A DNA stretch of 23,431 bases from JAEUMD01 sp964559355 (GTDB lineage Bacteria; Pseudomonadota; Alphaproteobacteria; Rhizobiales; Hyphomicrobiaceae), in the NCBI GenBank assembly GCA_964559355.1, contig CAZLHQ010000035.1:1-23431 (forward strand). Direction: 5' to 3'. A program made the translations under genes and the position numbers. Below are positions 13,385-20,994 of the stretch, in pieces; within the stretch, counting starts at the first letter, position 1, and each line of letters starts with the position of its first letter. Under the pieces are notes generated by a model. It ran no database searches. It saw nothing but the letters and a program-made list of their open reading frames with translations, and had not been told where the DNA came from.

Positions 13385-14200
13385 TCAAGGAAGCTTGATA
13401 CCGAGCGACACCACCAGCCTGCGATCGAACTCGTCGATATTGCTGACGTCGGTCGTCCAGTATCTCACATCGAATACGAGGCGATCGAGCTGACCCTCGA
13501 TGCCGGCATTGAAATAGGAATAGCCGTGTCCGGGGCTGACGACGTCGCGCGCCTCGCTGCGCACATGGCCTGCCGACGATGTCAGGCGCGACTGCACATT
13601 GAACAGCGTCGGCAAGACCACCGCCGCCTGCAGTTCCAGCGTCGTCACATCGCCCGTCTCATAGTAGAAGTTCGGAGTCCAATAGTACGTGCCGCCAAGA
13701 CTGAACGTCTCATTGAAATTGACCTTGCCGCCGGCAAAGAATTCGATGAAATCGCGCTCTGCGTGGTTCAATGTGTCGAAGACGATGTCGCGGCCATTGG
13801 GATAGCCGGTATATTTCACACCCAGATTGAAATCGACGATGCCGATCGTGGGTCTGACGCCAAACGTCGCGTCGGCCTCCAGATTGCCGATACTACGGCC
13901 AAGCGCATCTTCTCCGAGCTCGGTTCCAATCAACGTACCGTTGAAATAAAAGGCGCTATAGGCAGCCTCTACGAACGCGAGCCCGGTCGACCGCTCGCCG
14001 CTCAGCGACACGCCGCGATAAACGTAGTCGGACGTGGCGCCGAAGATCACGTAGCCGGAAAATGGTGACGACGCCGCTGCTGGCGGTGCGGCCGGCACAG
14101 AAGACGGCGCTTGTGCCTCGGCAGCATTACCCCGTATCGGCAATGCAAATAACGTCAGCAGCGCAACCAGCAGACAAAATGAACCGCGTTGAAAATACAT
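13385..14200 (-). CDS. Putative outer-membrane porin, TorF/TIGR02001 (Gcw_chp) family
   Basis: 271 residues. Residues 1-26 are a signal peptide (charged start, CLLVALLTLFALP core, cleavage near GNA-A), followed by a Pro/Ala linker. Then comes the family signature GYVIFGATSDYVYRGVSLSGERS (49-71) and repeated amphipathic beta strands with aromatic girdles, ending RRLVVSLGIKLP, a typical outer-membrane C-terminal strand although the last residue is Pro rather than Phe. This fits a small beta-barrel in the outer membrane; transport specificity is unknown in the family. It is first in the minus-strand run porin–MFS–luxR. Upstream on the minus strand TTGATC and AATATT with an 18-bp gap could be promoter boxes, but this is weak. 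Confidence 0.85.
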   Translation of the reverse strand: MYFQRGSFCLLVALLTLFALPIRGNAAEAQAPSSVPAAPPAAASSPFSGYVIFGATSDYVYRGVSLSGERSTGLAFVEAAYSAFYFNGTLIGTELGEDALGRSIGNLEADATFGVRPTIGIVDFNLGVKYTGYPNGRDIVFDTLNHAERDFIEFFAGGKVNFNETFSLGGTYYWTPNFYYETGDVTTLELQAAVVLPTLFNVQSRLTSSAGHVRSEARDVVSPGHGYSYFNAGIEGQLDRLVFDVRYWTTDVSNIDEFDRRLVVSLGIKLP

Positions 14201-14381
14201 GCCGCCCCAAGGACTTCAAACTTATGCCTCACCAATCTATAATTTGGAATATTCGCAGTTGGCTGGATATCGATCAACAAGCAATTAGGCCACACTACTG
14301 ATTAATCGCAGCGGGCCGCACGGGTTGGTCCGGTTGGCTGTGCGGGATCCGACTTGGCAATGCGGAGCGCTATGCTGGCCG

Positions 14382-14588
14382 CTACTCCAGATCGATCTCC
14401 TCCTCGACGACATGATTGAGCGAAGTCCCCTCCGCGGTCAGCACCATGCGCACCTTGAGCTTGCCTTTGCCGGCGAGATTACCCTCGCGCACAATGCGCT
14501 CGATATTCTGCTGCGATGTCACGCCGACCTGCTTCAAGAATTTTCTCATCGACATGTTGAAGCGATCTTCTTTGGTATCGGAACTCAT
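14382..14588 (-). CDS. DUF6494 family small protein
   Basis: 68 residues. DRFNMSMRKFLKQVGVTSQQNIERIVREGNLAGKGKLKVRMVLTAEG matches my recollection of the DUF6494 pattern (FNMSxRKFLKxVGVTSQxxIExxVR, then a K-rich strand and an acidic end; here EEEIDLE). No function is established for the family. The protein is soluble, without cysteine. It lies 41 bp downstream of gpsA on the same strand and may be co-transcribed with it. Confidence 0.85.
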   Translation of the reverse strand: MSSDTKEDRFNMSMRKFLKQVGVTSQQNIERIVREGNLAGKGKLKVRMVLTAEGTSLNHVVEEEIDLE

Positions 14589-14629
14589 TTTTCCACCTCG
14601 TTTTCCACAATTGCCTAGATTTGCGGCAA

Positions 14630-15631
14630 TTACCCCTCGGCCTTGAATGGACGCGACAAGAGTGCGGCGATCGCGTCATCGACAGTCGCCTTGCCTTCGA
14701 CGATTGCGTGCACGGCCTCGCAGATCGGCATTTCAATCGCCTTCGTATGGGCCAGACGTACCACGGCGGCGGCCGTCCAAACACCCTCCGTCACGGCGCG
14801 CCGGGCGCCCAGGATTTCATCCAGCGACTTGCCCTCTCCCAGCGCCCTGCCGAGACTCATGTTGCGCGATTGCGGGCTGCCGCAGGTGAGGATCAGGTCG
14901 CCCAATCCAGAAAGCCCCATCATGGTCTCGGGCTCGGCCCCGAAAGCGCCGCCGAACCGGCGCAACTCTGCAAACCCGCGCGCCACCAGGGCCGCATGCG
15001 CGCTGGCGCCCAGGCCCTTTCCCGCCACGATGCCCGCGGCGATCGCCAGCACGTTCTTGACCGCGCCGCCGATCTCGACGCCGAGCCTGTCGCGCGACCA
15101 ATAAAGACGAAACTGACGATAGCCGAGCGCCTGCGCCAATACCCGCCCGGTGTCCTCGCGATCACAAGCGATGGTGAGGGCGGTGGGCAGACCGCGTGCC
15201 ACGTCTGCGGCAAAGCTCGGCCCCGAAAGTGCGGCAAGCGTTGCATCCGGCAGCGCCTCGGCCAGCACCTGTCCCATCAGCTTGCCGCTCGCCTGCTCGA
15301 TGCCCTTGGCACAATTAATGACGGGCTGGCCCGGCCGCAGCATAGGCCGCAACTCGGAGGCAACCGCACGCACATGCTGGGCCGGCGCAACCATCATGAT
15401 CACGTCGGCGGCCGCCAGATCGGCCAAGCGACCGGTGGCGCGGAGCCTTTCATCCAGCGGCACACCCGGAAGGAAGCTGGCGTTGACATGTCGTTCGTTG
15501 ATGTCGGTGACGACCTCTGCTTCGCGCGCCCACAACACCACATCGCGTCCGGCCAGCCGCAATGTCTGCGCCAGTGCCGTGCCCCACGCTCCGCCGCCGA
15601 TAACACCGACGCTGTCGACCCTGATGGTCAT
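14630..15631 (-). CDS. gpsA: NAD(P)H-dependent glycerol-3-phosphate dehydrogenase
   Basis: 333 residues, the normal length. GVIGGGAWGTALA (9-21) is the NAD(P)-binding glycine motif; CAKGIE carries K109, LSGPSFAADVARGLPTA (136-152) is the family signature, and VEIGGAVKNVLAIAAGIVAGKGLG carries the catalytic K192. The enzyme reduces dihydroxyacetone phosphate to sn-glycerol-3-phosphate for phospholipid synthesis in the cytoplasm. ATG 15631 follows AGGAA at 5 nt, and N-terminal extension in frame would enter the hairpin element. It shares strand with tsaD upstream, an arrangement common in Rhizobiales; here a 366-bp gap containing the paired hairpin element copy C separates them. Confidence 0.97.
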   Translation of the reverse strand: MTIRVDSVGVIGGGAWGTALAQTLRLAGRDVVLWAREAEVVTDINERHVNASFLPGVPLDERLRATGRLADLAAADVIMMVAPAQHVRAVASELRPMLRPGQPVINCAKGIEQASGKLMGQVLAEALPDATLAALSGPSFAADVARGLPTALTIACDREDTGRVLAQALGYRQFRLYWSRDRLGVEIGGAVKNVLAIAAGIVAGKGLGASAHAALVARGFAELRRFGGAFGAEPETMMGLSGLGDLILTCGSPQSRNMSLGRALGEGKSLDEILGARRAVTEGVWTAAAVVRLAHTKAIEMPICEAVHAIVEGKATVDDAIAALLSRPFKAEG

Positions 15632-15737
15632 GCCCGTTCCTGCCGTTCTGCCTGCACCTGAAATACCGCGTGTATCCGGCGGCCAAACTATCCTGCTCCA
15701 GTTGTAGAGCATGCCTGCGGTTTGAGAAGAATGGCGC

Positions 15738-15901
15738 CTAGTGTGATGGTTCAGAAGTTCGCTTCCGGCGTTGCTGCGAACGATGGCGAACTTCTGAACC
15801 ATCACACTAGCAACTCATTGATTTTAGTGTCCCTCTTGTTTCCGAAGTTCGCACGCGAGCTTGCTGCTGGGTGGATGCGAACTTCGGAAACGGGACACTA
15901 G
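15738..15901. repeat. Paired CTAGTGT hairpin element, copy C
   Basis: Two hairpins at 15738-15810 and 15824-15901, separated by a 13-nt spacer. The first has 25-bp arms that pair perfectly without any bulge (CTAGTGTGATGG... / ...CCATCACACTAG) around a 23-nt loop. The second begins TTAGTGTCCC and ends GGGACACTAG, with inner arms GTTTCCGAAGTTCGCA / TGCGAACTTCGGAAAC perfect around a 22-nt loop and 4 extra bases (TCTT) on the left arm. The spacer CAACTCATTGATT resembles those of the other two copies. It lies in the gap between tsaD and gpsA. Confidence 0.92.
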
Positions 15902-15997
15902 GTTTTCCTTCATTTCGGCGTGCCTATGCCGTTCGACCTCTCCTGCAATGGGGGAGCGGGAACTTTATTCACTGCGACGGCCTGCCATGCTCGCGGC

Positions 15998-17080
15998 TCA
16001 GGCTTTGGCGCCCTTCATGCCGGCGCCCAGGGCAGGCGCCGCCTCATTGTCCAGCGGCCAGCGCGGCCGTGCCGGCACATCGAGTCCATCGGTCAATCCC
16101 AGCGCCAGCCGTTGCGCACCTGCCCAGGCGATCATCGCCGCATTATCTCCGCACAAGGCCAAGGGCGGGGCATGGCAGGCGTAGCCCTGGCGCTCGGCAA
16201 GGCCGGTAAGCGCGGTGCGCAAGGCGAGGTTTGCGGCAACACCCCCCGCCACCACCAGATGCCGCTCGCCTTCCGCAAGCACACCGGAACCGATCTCCAT
16301 CGCCCGCAATGTACGATCGACGACGCTGTCGGCCACCGCCGCTTCGAACGCCGCACACAGATCGGCGACATCTTGCTCGCTCAGCGGCGCAATCGAAAGA
16401 GCTGCATGGCGCACTGCCGTTTTCAGACCGGCGAATGAGAAATGCGGTTGCGGCCGTCCCATCATCGGCCTTGGCAAGTCGAAGCGACGCGGGTTACCGG
16501 TGCGCGCGGCTGCCTCGACCGCCGGTCCACCCGGCATCGGCAGGCCCAACAGCTTTGCCGTCTTATCGAAAGCCTCGCCCAACGCATCGTCGATCGTGGA
16601 GCCAAGACGCCGGTAGCGGCCGACGCCCTCCACCAGCAGCAGCTGCGTGTGTCCGCCCGATACGAGCAGCAGCAGGTAGGGTGGAGGCAAGCCATCGGTG
16701 AGGCCGACGGTGAGCGCATGCGCTTCCAGGTGATTGACCGCGATCAGCGGCTTTCGATGCGCCAGCGCCAATGCCTTGCCGGTCACAAGGCCGACAATCA
16801 GACCACCGATCAGCCCCGGCCCGGCCGTTGCTGCAATCGCATCGAGTTCCGCGAAGCTCAGACTTGCACCCCGCAGCGCCTCCGCGATCAGAGCATCCAG
16901 GCAATCGACATGCGCGCGCGCCGCGATCTCTGGCACGACGCCGCCAAACTCGCAATGCATCTCCCATTGCGAGCGCACCACGTTCGACAGGATCCGGCCA
17001 CGGCCATTGCCGTCGCGCTCGACCACCGCAGCGGCGGTCTCGTCGCAACTTGTTTCAATGCCGAGCACGACTGTGCGCAT
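15998..17080 (-). CDS. tsaD: tRNA N6-threonylcarbamoyladenosine synthase subunit TsaD
   Basis: 360 residues. GIETSCDETAAAVV (7-20) opens the ASKHA fold, NHLEAH holds the metal-binding H117 and H121, SGGHTQL (141-147) is the nucleotide-binding loop, and VVAGGVAANLALR and GDNAAMIAWAG complete the signature near the C-terminus. With TsaB and TsaE it transfers the threonylcarbamoyl group to A37 of ANN-decoding tRNAs in the cytoplasm. ATG 17080 follows GGGAGAGG at about 6 nt. A much longer in-frame reading upstream runs antisense into hemC and is rejected. Divergent from hemC, with gpsA downstream, as in many alphaproteobacteria. Confidence 0.97.
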   Translation of the reverse strand: MRTVVLGIETSCDETAAAVVERDGNGRGRILSNVVRSQWEMHCEFGGVVPEIAARAHVDCLDALIAEALRGASLSFAELDAIAATAGPGLIGGLIVGLVTGKALALAHRKPLIAVNHLEAHALTVGLTDGLPPPYLLLLVSGGHTQLLLVEGVGRYRRLGSTIDDALGEAFDKTAKLLGLPMPGGPAVEAAARTGNPRRFDLPRPMMGRPQPHFSFAGLKTAVRHAALSIAPLSEQDVADLCAAFEAAVADSVVDRTLRAMEIGSGVLAEGERHLVVAGGVAANLALRTALTGLAERQGYACHAPPLALCGDNAAMIAWAGAQRLALGLTDGLDVPARPRWPLDNEAAPALGAGMKGAKA

Positions 17081-17297
17081 CGGTGCCTCTCCCTGGCCTG
17101 AAACCCCCGCCGCACGACTTGCCGCCGCCACCGCGAAACCGCTGATGCAAACCAGCGCAATGCGCGTTTGCGTTCCGCGCGCTAAGTCGGCATTAATGGC
17201 GCGCGCCAGAGACTTGGACCGCCTTGAACCGGTTCTGCGGCAAGCCTTTGGCCACGCCGATCGGCGTTGGTTTATGACAGTCGTCCGCCTAGCATCT

Positions 17298-17301
17298 GGA
17301 G
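17298..17301 (+). promoter_or_regulatory. Ribosome binding site GGAG favouring a TTG start of hemC
   Basis: GGAG stands 8 nt before TTG 17310, an ideal distance, whereas the in-frame ATG at 17274 has no purine-rich sequence upstream. It supports translation of hemC from TTG. Confidence 0.5.
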
Positions 17302-17309
17302 CCCTGCGC

Positions 17310-18239
17310 TTGCAAGCGACCCTGACCCGTATCGGCACACGCGGCTCGCCGCTGGCGCTGGCCCAGGCGCACGAGGTGCGCGCCCGCCTGATGGCTGCAC
17401 ACGCAAAGCCCGAGGCTGATTTCGAGATCGTCGTCATCAAGACCGCGGGAGACCGCATCCTCGACCGGCCGCTGGCCGATGTCGGCGGCAAGGGCCTCTT
17501 CACCAAAGAGATCGAGGACGCCCTCATCGCGCACGAAATCGACCTCGCCGTACATTCGATGAAGGACATGCAGACCGAGCTGCCCGACGGCCTGAAGATC
17601 GGCGCCGTGCTGGAGCGCGAGGACGTGCGCGATGCCTTCATCAGCCTGGAATTCCCCTCCCTCGCCGCCATGCCGAAAGGCGCCATCGTCGGCACCTCCT
17701 CGTTGCGGCGACAGGCCCAGGTCCGCCGCATGCGCCCCGACCTCGAGGTCGTCGGCTTTCGCGGCAACGTGCAAACGCGATTGAAGAAGCTCGAGGACCG
17801 TGTGGCGGGCGCGACGTTCCTGGCCTGCGCCGGCTTGAAGCGGTTGGGACTTGCCGAGCGCATCACCCGCGCCGTGCCAACGAGCGAGATGCTGCCCGCA
17901 GTGGCGCAAGCCGCCATCGCAATCGAGATCCGCAGCAAGGATTCCGCCACCGCGGCGTTGATCGCGCCGCTCGATCACGCCGAAACTGCGGTCTGCGTCA
18001 GTGCCGAGCGCGCGTTCCTCAAAAGGCTCGAAGGATCGTGCCGCACGCCGATCGCCGGGTATGCCCGCATCGAAGGCGGCCGCCTCTCCTTCAACGGCGA
18101 GATTTTAACTCCCGATGGACGCATCGTTCATGCCACCACGCGCTCCGGCGCCGTGACCGACGCAGCCGCGATGGGCGATGATGCCGCGCGCGAGCTGTTG
18201 CAACAGGCAGGCCCGAATTTTTTCTCCCTGACCACGTAA
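17310..18239 (+). CDS. hemC: Porphobilinogen deaminase (hydroxymethylbilane synthase)
   Basis: 309 residues if started at TTG 17310, matching the usual length of about 310; the alternative ATG 17274 adds 12 residues without family similarity and lacks a ribosome site. Motifs: RIGTRGSPLALAQAHEVR near the start, DVGGKGLFTKEIEDAL, DLAVHSMKDMQTELP with the catalytic Asp, GTSSLRRQAQ, and GSCRTPIAGYA whose Cys carries the dipyrromethane cofactor. It condenses four porphobilinogens into hydroxymethylbilane in the cytoplasm. The stop TAA shares its last base with the ATG of the next gene, so hemC and hemD are coupled. The product feeds heme and, through HemD, the CysG siroheme branch encoded in the same window. 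Confidence 0.96.
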   Translation: MQATLTRIGTRGSPLALAQAHEVRARLMAAHAKPEADFEIVVIKTAGDRILDRPLADVGGKGLFTKEIEDALIAHEIDLAVHSMKDMQTELPDGLKIGAVLEREDVRDAFISLEFPSLAAMPKGAIVGTSSLRRQAQVRRMRPDLEVVGFRGNVQTRLKKLEDRVAGATFLACAGLKRLGLAERITRAVPTSEMLPAVAQAAIAIEIRSKDSATAALIAPLDHAETAVCVSAERAFLKRLEGSCRTPIAGYARIEGGRLSFNGEILTPDGRIVHATTRSGAVTDAAAMGDDAARELLQQAGPNFFSLTT

Positions 18240-19075
18240 TGCCCCGCGTGATGCACATCCTCGTCACCAGACCCGAGCCCGACGCATCGGAAATGCGCGC
18301 CCAGCTTATGGCGCAGGGCCACACCGCCGACATCGCGCCGTTGCTCGACATCACCATCACCGCTCCCAGCGAGCAAAGCCTTGCCGGCATTTCCGCACTC
18401 GTCGTGACCAGCCGCAATGGACTGCGCGCGCTCGCACTCGCATCTGGCCTGCCGCGCCTCTTGCATCTGCCGCTTCTGGTGGTGGGCCGTGGCACCGGAG
18501 CTGCCGCGCGTGCCATGGGCTTTAGCGACGTCACGGTTGGCCCGGCGACCGCCAAGGATCTGGTGCCGCTTATTATCAGCGCGTGGAGAGATAAAATCCT
18601 GCCCGCCCGCAGCGCGCCCGACGCGGTGTTGCCAGGGCCCGTGTTGCATGTCGCTGGCGACAAGATTTCCTTCGACCTCATTCCTCCGCTGGCAAAGGCT
18701 GACGTGCCTTTTGAGCGGATCACGGTTTATTCCTCCGCCCCGGCGACCGCATTGCCGGAAGAGGTCGAGCGATGCATAGCCCGTCGCGGTTACGACGGAG
18801 TGCTGCTGATGTCGCCGCTTTCGGCGCAAACTTATATTCGCCTCGTTGCAGATGCTGGGCTGGCAGTGCCCGCGCGTGATGCGGCATACCTCTGTCTCTC
18901 AAAGGGAATCGCCGACATTGTGGCCGCCCTCGGCGGATCGCGAATCCTGATCGCGGCCAAGCCAAATGTCGAAGAAATGGTTGTACTTATCCGCAATCTG
19001 GCGGCACAATCGGCGCCGCTGTCTTCCCCCGGAGTCGAAAACGACAACAACGACGGCACCAACAACAAGGCATGA
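18239..19075 (+). CDS. hemD: Uroporphyrinogen-III synthase
   Basis: 278 residues. The weakly conserved HemD family is recognised by ILVTRPEPDASEMRAQL at the start, ISALVVTSRNGLRALA, the mid-protein PVLHVAGDK...ERITVYSSAPA, and YDGVLLMSPLSAQTYIRLV. It closes hydroxymethylbilane into uroporphyrinogen III with inversion of ring D, and is the branch point to heme and siroheme. The order hemC–hemD–mic60–hemY is characteristic of alphaproteobacteria and supports the call. The last ~20 residues are a polar Asn/Asp-rich tail. The start overlaps the hemC stop by one base. Confidence 0.93.
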   Translation: MPRVMHILVTRPEPDASEMRAQLMAQGHTADIAPLLDITITAPSEQSLAGISALVVTSRNGLRALALASGLPRLLHLPLLVVGRGTGAAARAMGFSDVTVGPATAKDLVPLIISAWRDKILPARSAPDAVLPGPVLHVAGDKISFDLIPPLAKADVPFERITVYSSAPATALPEEVERCIARRGYDGVLLMSPLSAQTYIRLVADAGLAVPARDAAYLCLSKGIADIVAALGGSRILIAAKPNVEEMVVLIRNLAAQSAPLSSPGVENDNNDGTNNKA

Positions 19076-19154
19076 CGCGTAAGTGACCTGCGCCTGGCGT
19101 TTGCGCCCGGTAGAAGTTCATTCGAGTTGCGTCGAGTAGAGGGTTTCCTGTCCC

Positions 19155-20981
19155 ATGTCGAACAACAAGGACGATCAAAAGCCAGATCCGCTGCGCGCTG
19201 CCGATCCCAAGCGCCCGCATGCGACGATCGATCTGAAGGCGGTCGAGATCAAGGCGGCCGAAACCAAGGGCGCCGATCCCAAGGCGGCAACGTCCACACC
19301 CGGGTCGCCCACATCGCCGGCCGGTGCCGCGACGTCTGCCGCTGGTTCCGCCGCATCGGCCGCCGCTCCCAATAAGCCCGATGCCGCGAAGGCTGCGCCG
19401 ATCTCAGCGCAAGGCGCGGCAAAGCCCGGCGATACCAAGGCACCCATCAATACCGGCAATACCGGCGCGGCAAAATCCGCGACCGCGACCACCGCGCCCA
19501 ACAAGCCCGAGCCGACGCCCCCGGTGGCGCACCGCAGCGGCTTTGGCAGCTTCATTTCGCATTCGACCGCTGGCCTGCTCGGTGGCTTCCTGGCGCTGCT
19601 CGGCGCCGACACGATTGCCCCGCAGCTCGGTCAACTGGGCCTGCCACTGCACTCTGCCACCAGCGAAGCGACACAAAAGCTCGACACGCGACTTGCCGCA
19701 CTCGAGAAGAGCCAGAGCGCCGCATCCAAGTCCGGCGACACTCTTGTCAAGGAACAGCTCGCCGCCACGCAGGCGCGCGTGCAGCAGTTGGAGCAGATGG
19801 CCGCGCGCGCAACCGCGGCTGCGGAAGCGAACGAGCAGCTGAAGAAAGAGATGCAGCAGCTGGCCGCAAAGCTGGCGCAAGCACCCGCAGCCGGCGCCGG
19901 GCCTGATCCGCGCATCGCCAGGCTCGAAGAGCAGCTCGCCATGCTCGCCTCCGCCAGCGACGGCGGCAAGGCCGGAGGCTCGGTGCCCGCACTCGCCGCC
20001 GTCACCGGCAAGCTCGCCGACCTGGAGCAGACGCTTGCCAACCAGCTCGCCGCCCTGCGCAAGAGCGTCAGCGAGGAAATGGAATCGCGCGTCGCCAAGG
20101 CTGCCGAGGCAGCCGAAGCCGCGCGCTCCGGCGCTCAGCGCGTCGACCGCGAAATGGCCGATGTCAAGACCGGCGCGGCCCGTCTCAACCAGCGTATGGA
20201 AGCCTTCAAGGCCGATTCCGACCGGGTCGGCGAGGCGCTACGCGTGGTGCAAGAGGAAACCGGAAAGCTCGCGTCCGGGCTCGACGTAATCAAGGGCGAT
20301 CTTGCCGCCCGCTTCAAGGCTGCCGCCAAGCCAGAGGATATCGCAACGGCAATCGCAACGGTCGCCGGCAAGGTCGCTGCACTCGAGGCGAATGTAACGG
20401 GCGTCGTCTCCTCCGAAGAAAGCCGCAAGTCCAACGCGGAACGCATTGTCTTGTCACTCGAGCTCGCCAACATGAAGCGCGCGATCGATCGCGGGCAGGG
20501 CTATGCTGAAGAGCTGGCGCAGGTGCAGAAGGCCGCCGCCGGCAAGCTCAATCTCGCCGCCCTCGAAAAATACAAAGCCGAAGGCGTGCCGACGCTGACG
20601 GAACTGCAAAAGAGCTTCCGTCCCCTCACCCATCGCATGATCGATGCCGCCACCGAAAAGGCCGACAGCGGCGTCATCGACCGGTTGCTGTCGGGCGCCA
20701 AATCGGTGGTTCGCGTGCGCAAGGTGGATCACGCCGCCAACGACGACAGCGTCGAGGCCATCGTCGGGCGCATGGACAAGGCGCTGGACGAAGGCCGCAT
20801 CGCCGATTTCCAGGCGCTGGTCGAAAAGCTGCCGCAGGCATCGCGCGCTCCCGCCACCGCATTCCTGCACAAGGTCGAGGCTCGCAGCGCCGTCGACAAG
20901 GCCTTGAAAGACATCGAAGGCCAGTTGAAATCGTCCCTGGGTGGCGCAAGTGCAGCCGCTCCGGCTCCGGCCACCAGGTAG
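19155..20981 (+). CDS. Mic60/mitofilin-family inner-membrane protein
   Basis: 608 residues. Residues 1-125 are a low-complexity Ala/Pro/Lys cytoplasmic region. A single weak transmembrane segment lies near 131-150 (STAGLLGGFLALLG), followed by a long coiled coil of roughly 170-420 rich in Ala, Gln, Lys and Glu. The C-terminal ~130 residues (GVPTLTELQKSFRPLTHRMID ... VRVRKVD...DSVEAIVGRMDKALDEGRIADFQALVEKLP) match the mitofilin signature domain. Alphaproteobacterial Mic60 is the ancestor of the mitochondrial cristae organiser and shapes intracytoplasmic membranes in some species; its place between hemD and hemY is the conserved context. ATG 19155 lies 79 bp after hemD. Confidence 0.9.
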   Translation: MSNNKDDQKPDPLRAADPKRPHATIDLKAVEIKAAETKGADPKAATSTPGSPTSPAGAATSAAGSAASAAAPNKPDAAKAAPISAQGAAKPGDTKAPINTGNTGAAKSATATTAPNKPEPTPPVAHRSGFGSFISHSTAGLLGGFLALLGADTIAPQLGQLGLPLHSATSEATQKLDTRLAALEKSQSAASKSGDTLVKEQLAATQARVQQLEQMAARATAAAEANEQLKKEMQQLAAKLAQAPAAGAGPDPRIARLEEQLAMLASASDGGKAGGSVPALAAVTGKLADLEQTLANQLAALRKSVSEEMESRVAKAAEAAEAARSGAQRVDREMADVKTGAARLNQRMEAFKADSDRVGEALRVVQEETGKLASGLDVIKGDLAARFKAAAKPEDIATAIATVAGKVAALEANVTGVVSSEESRKSNAERIVLSLELANMKRAIDRGQGYAEELAQVQKAAAGKLNLAALEKYKAEGVPTLTELQKSFRPLTHRMIDAATEKADSGVIDRLLSGAKSVVRVRKVDHAANDDSVEAIVGRMDKALDEGRIADFQALVEKLPQASRAPATAFLHKVEARSAVDKALKDIEGQLKSSLGGASAAAPAPATR

Positions 20982-20994
20982 TGAGGGGTCCCGA

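Noticed and set aside
14316..14345. Inverted repeat CCGCAC/GTGCGG between DUF6494 and the porin
   Set aside because: Only 6 bp of stem with an 18-nt loop and no T-run; not strong enough to call a terminator or operator.
16734..17309. Long N-terminal extension of hemC reading through the tsaD region
   Set aside because: It is antisense to the well-supported TsaD coding sequence, has no HemC similarity and would give an abnormal 501-residue protein.
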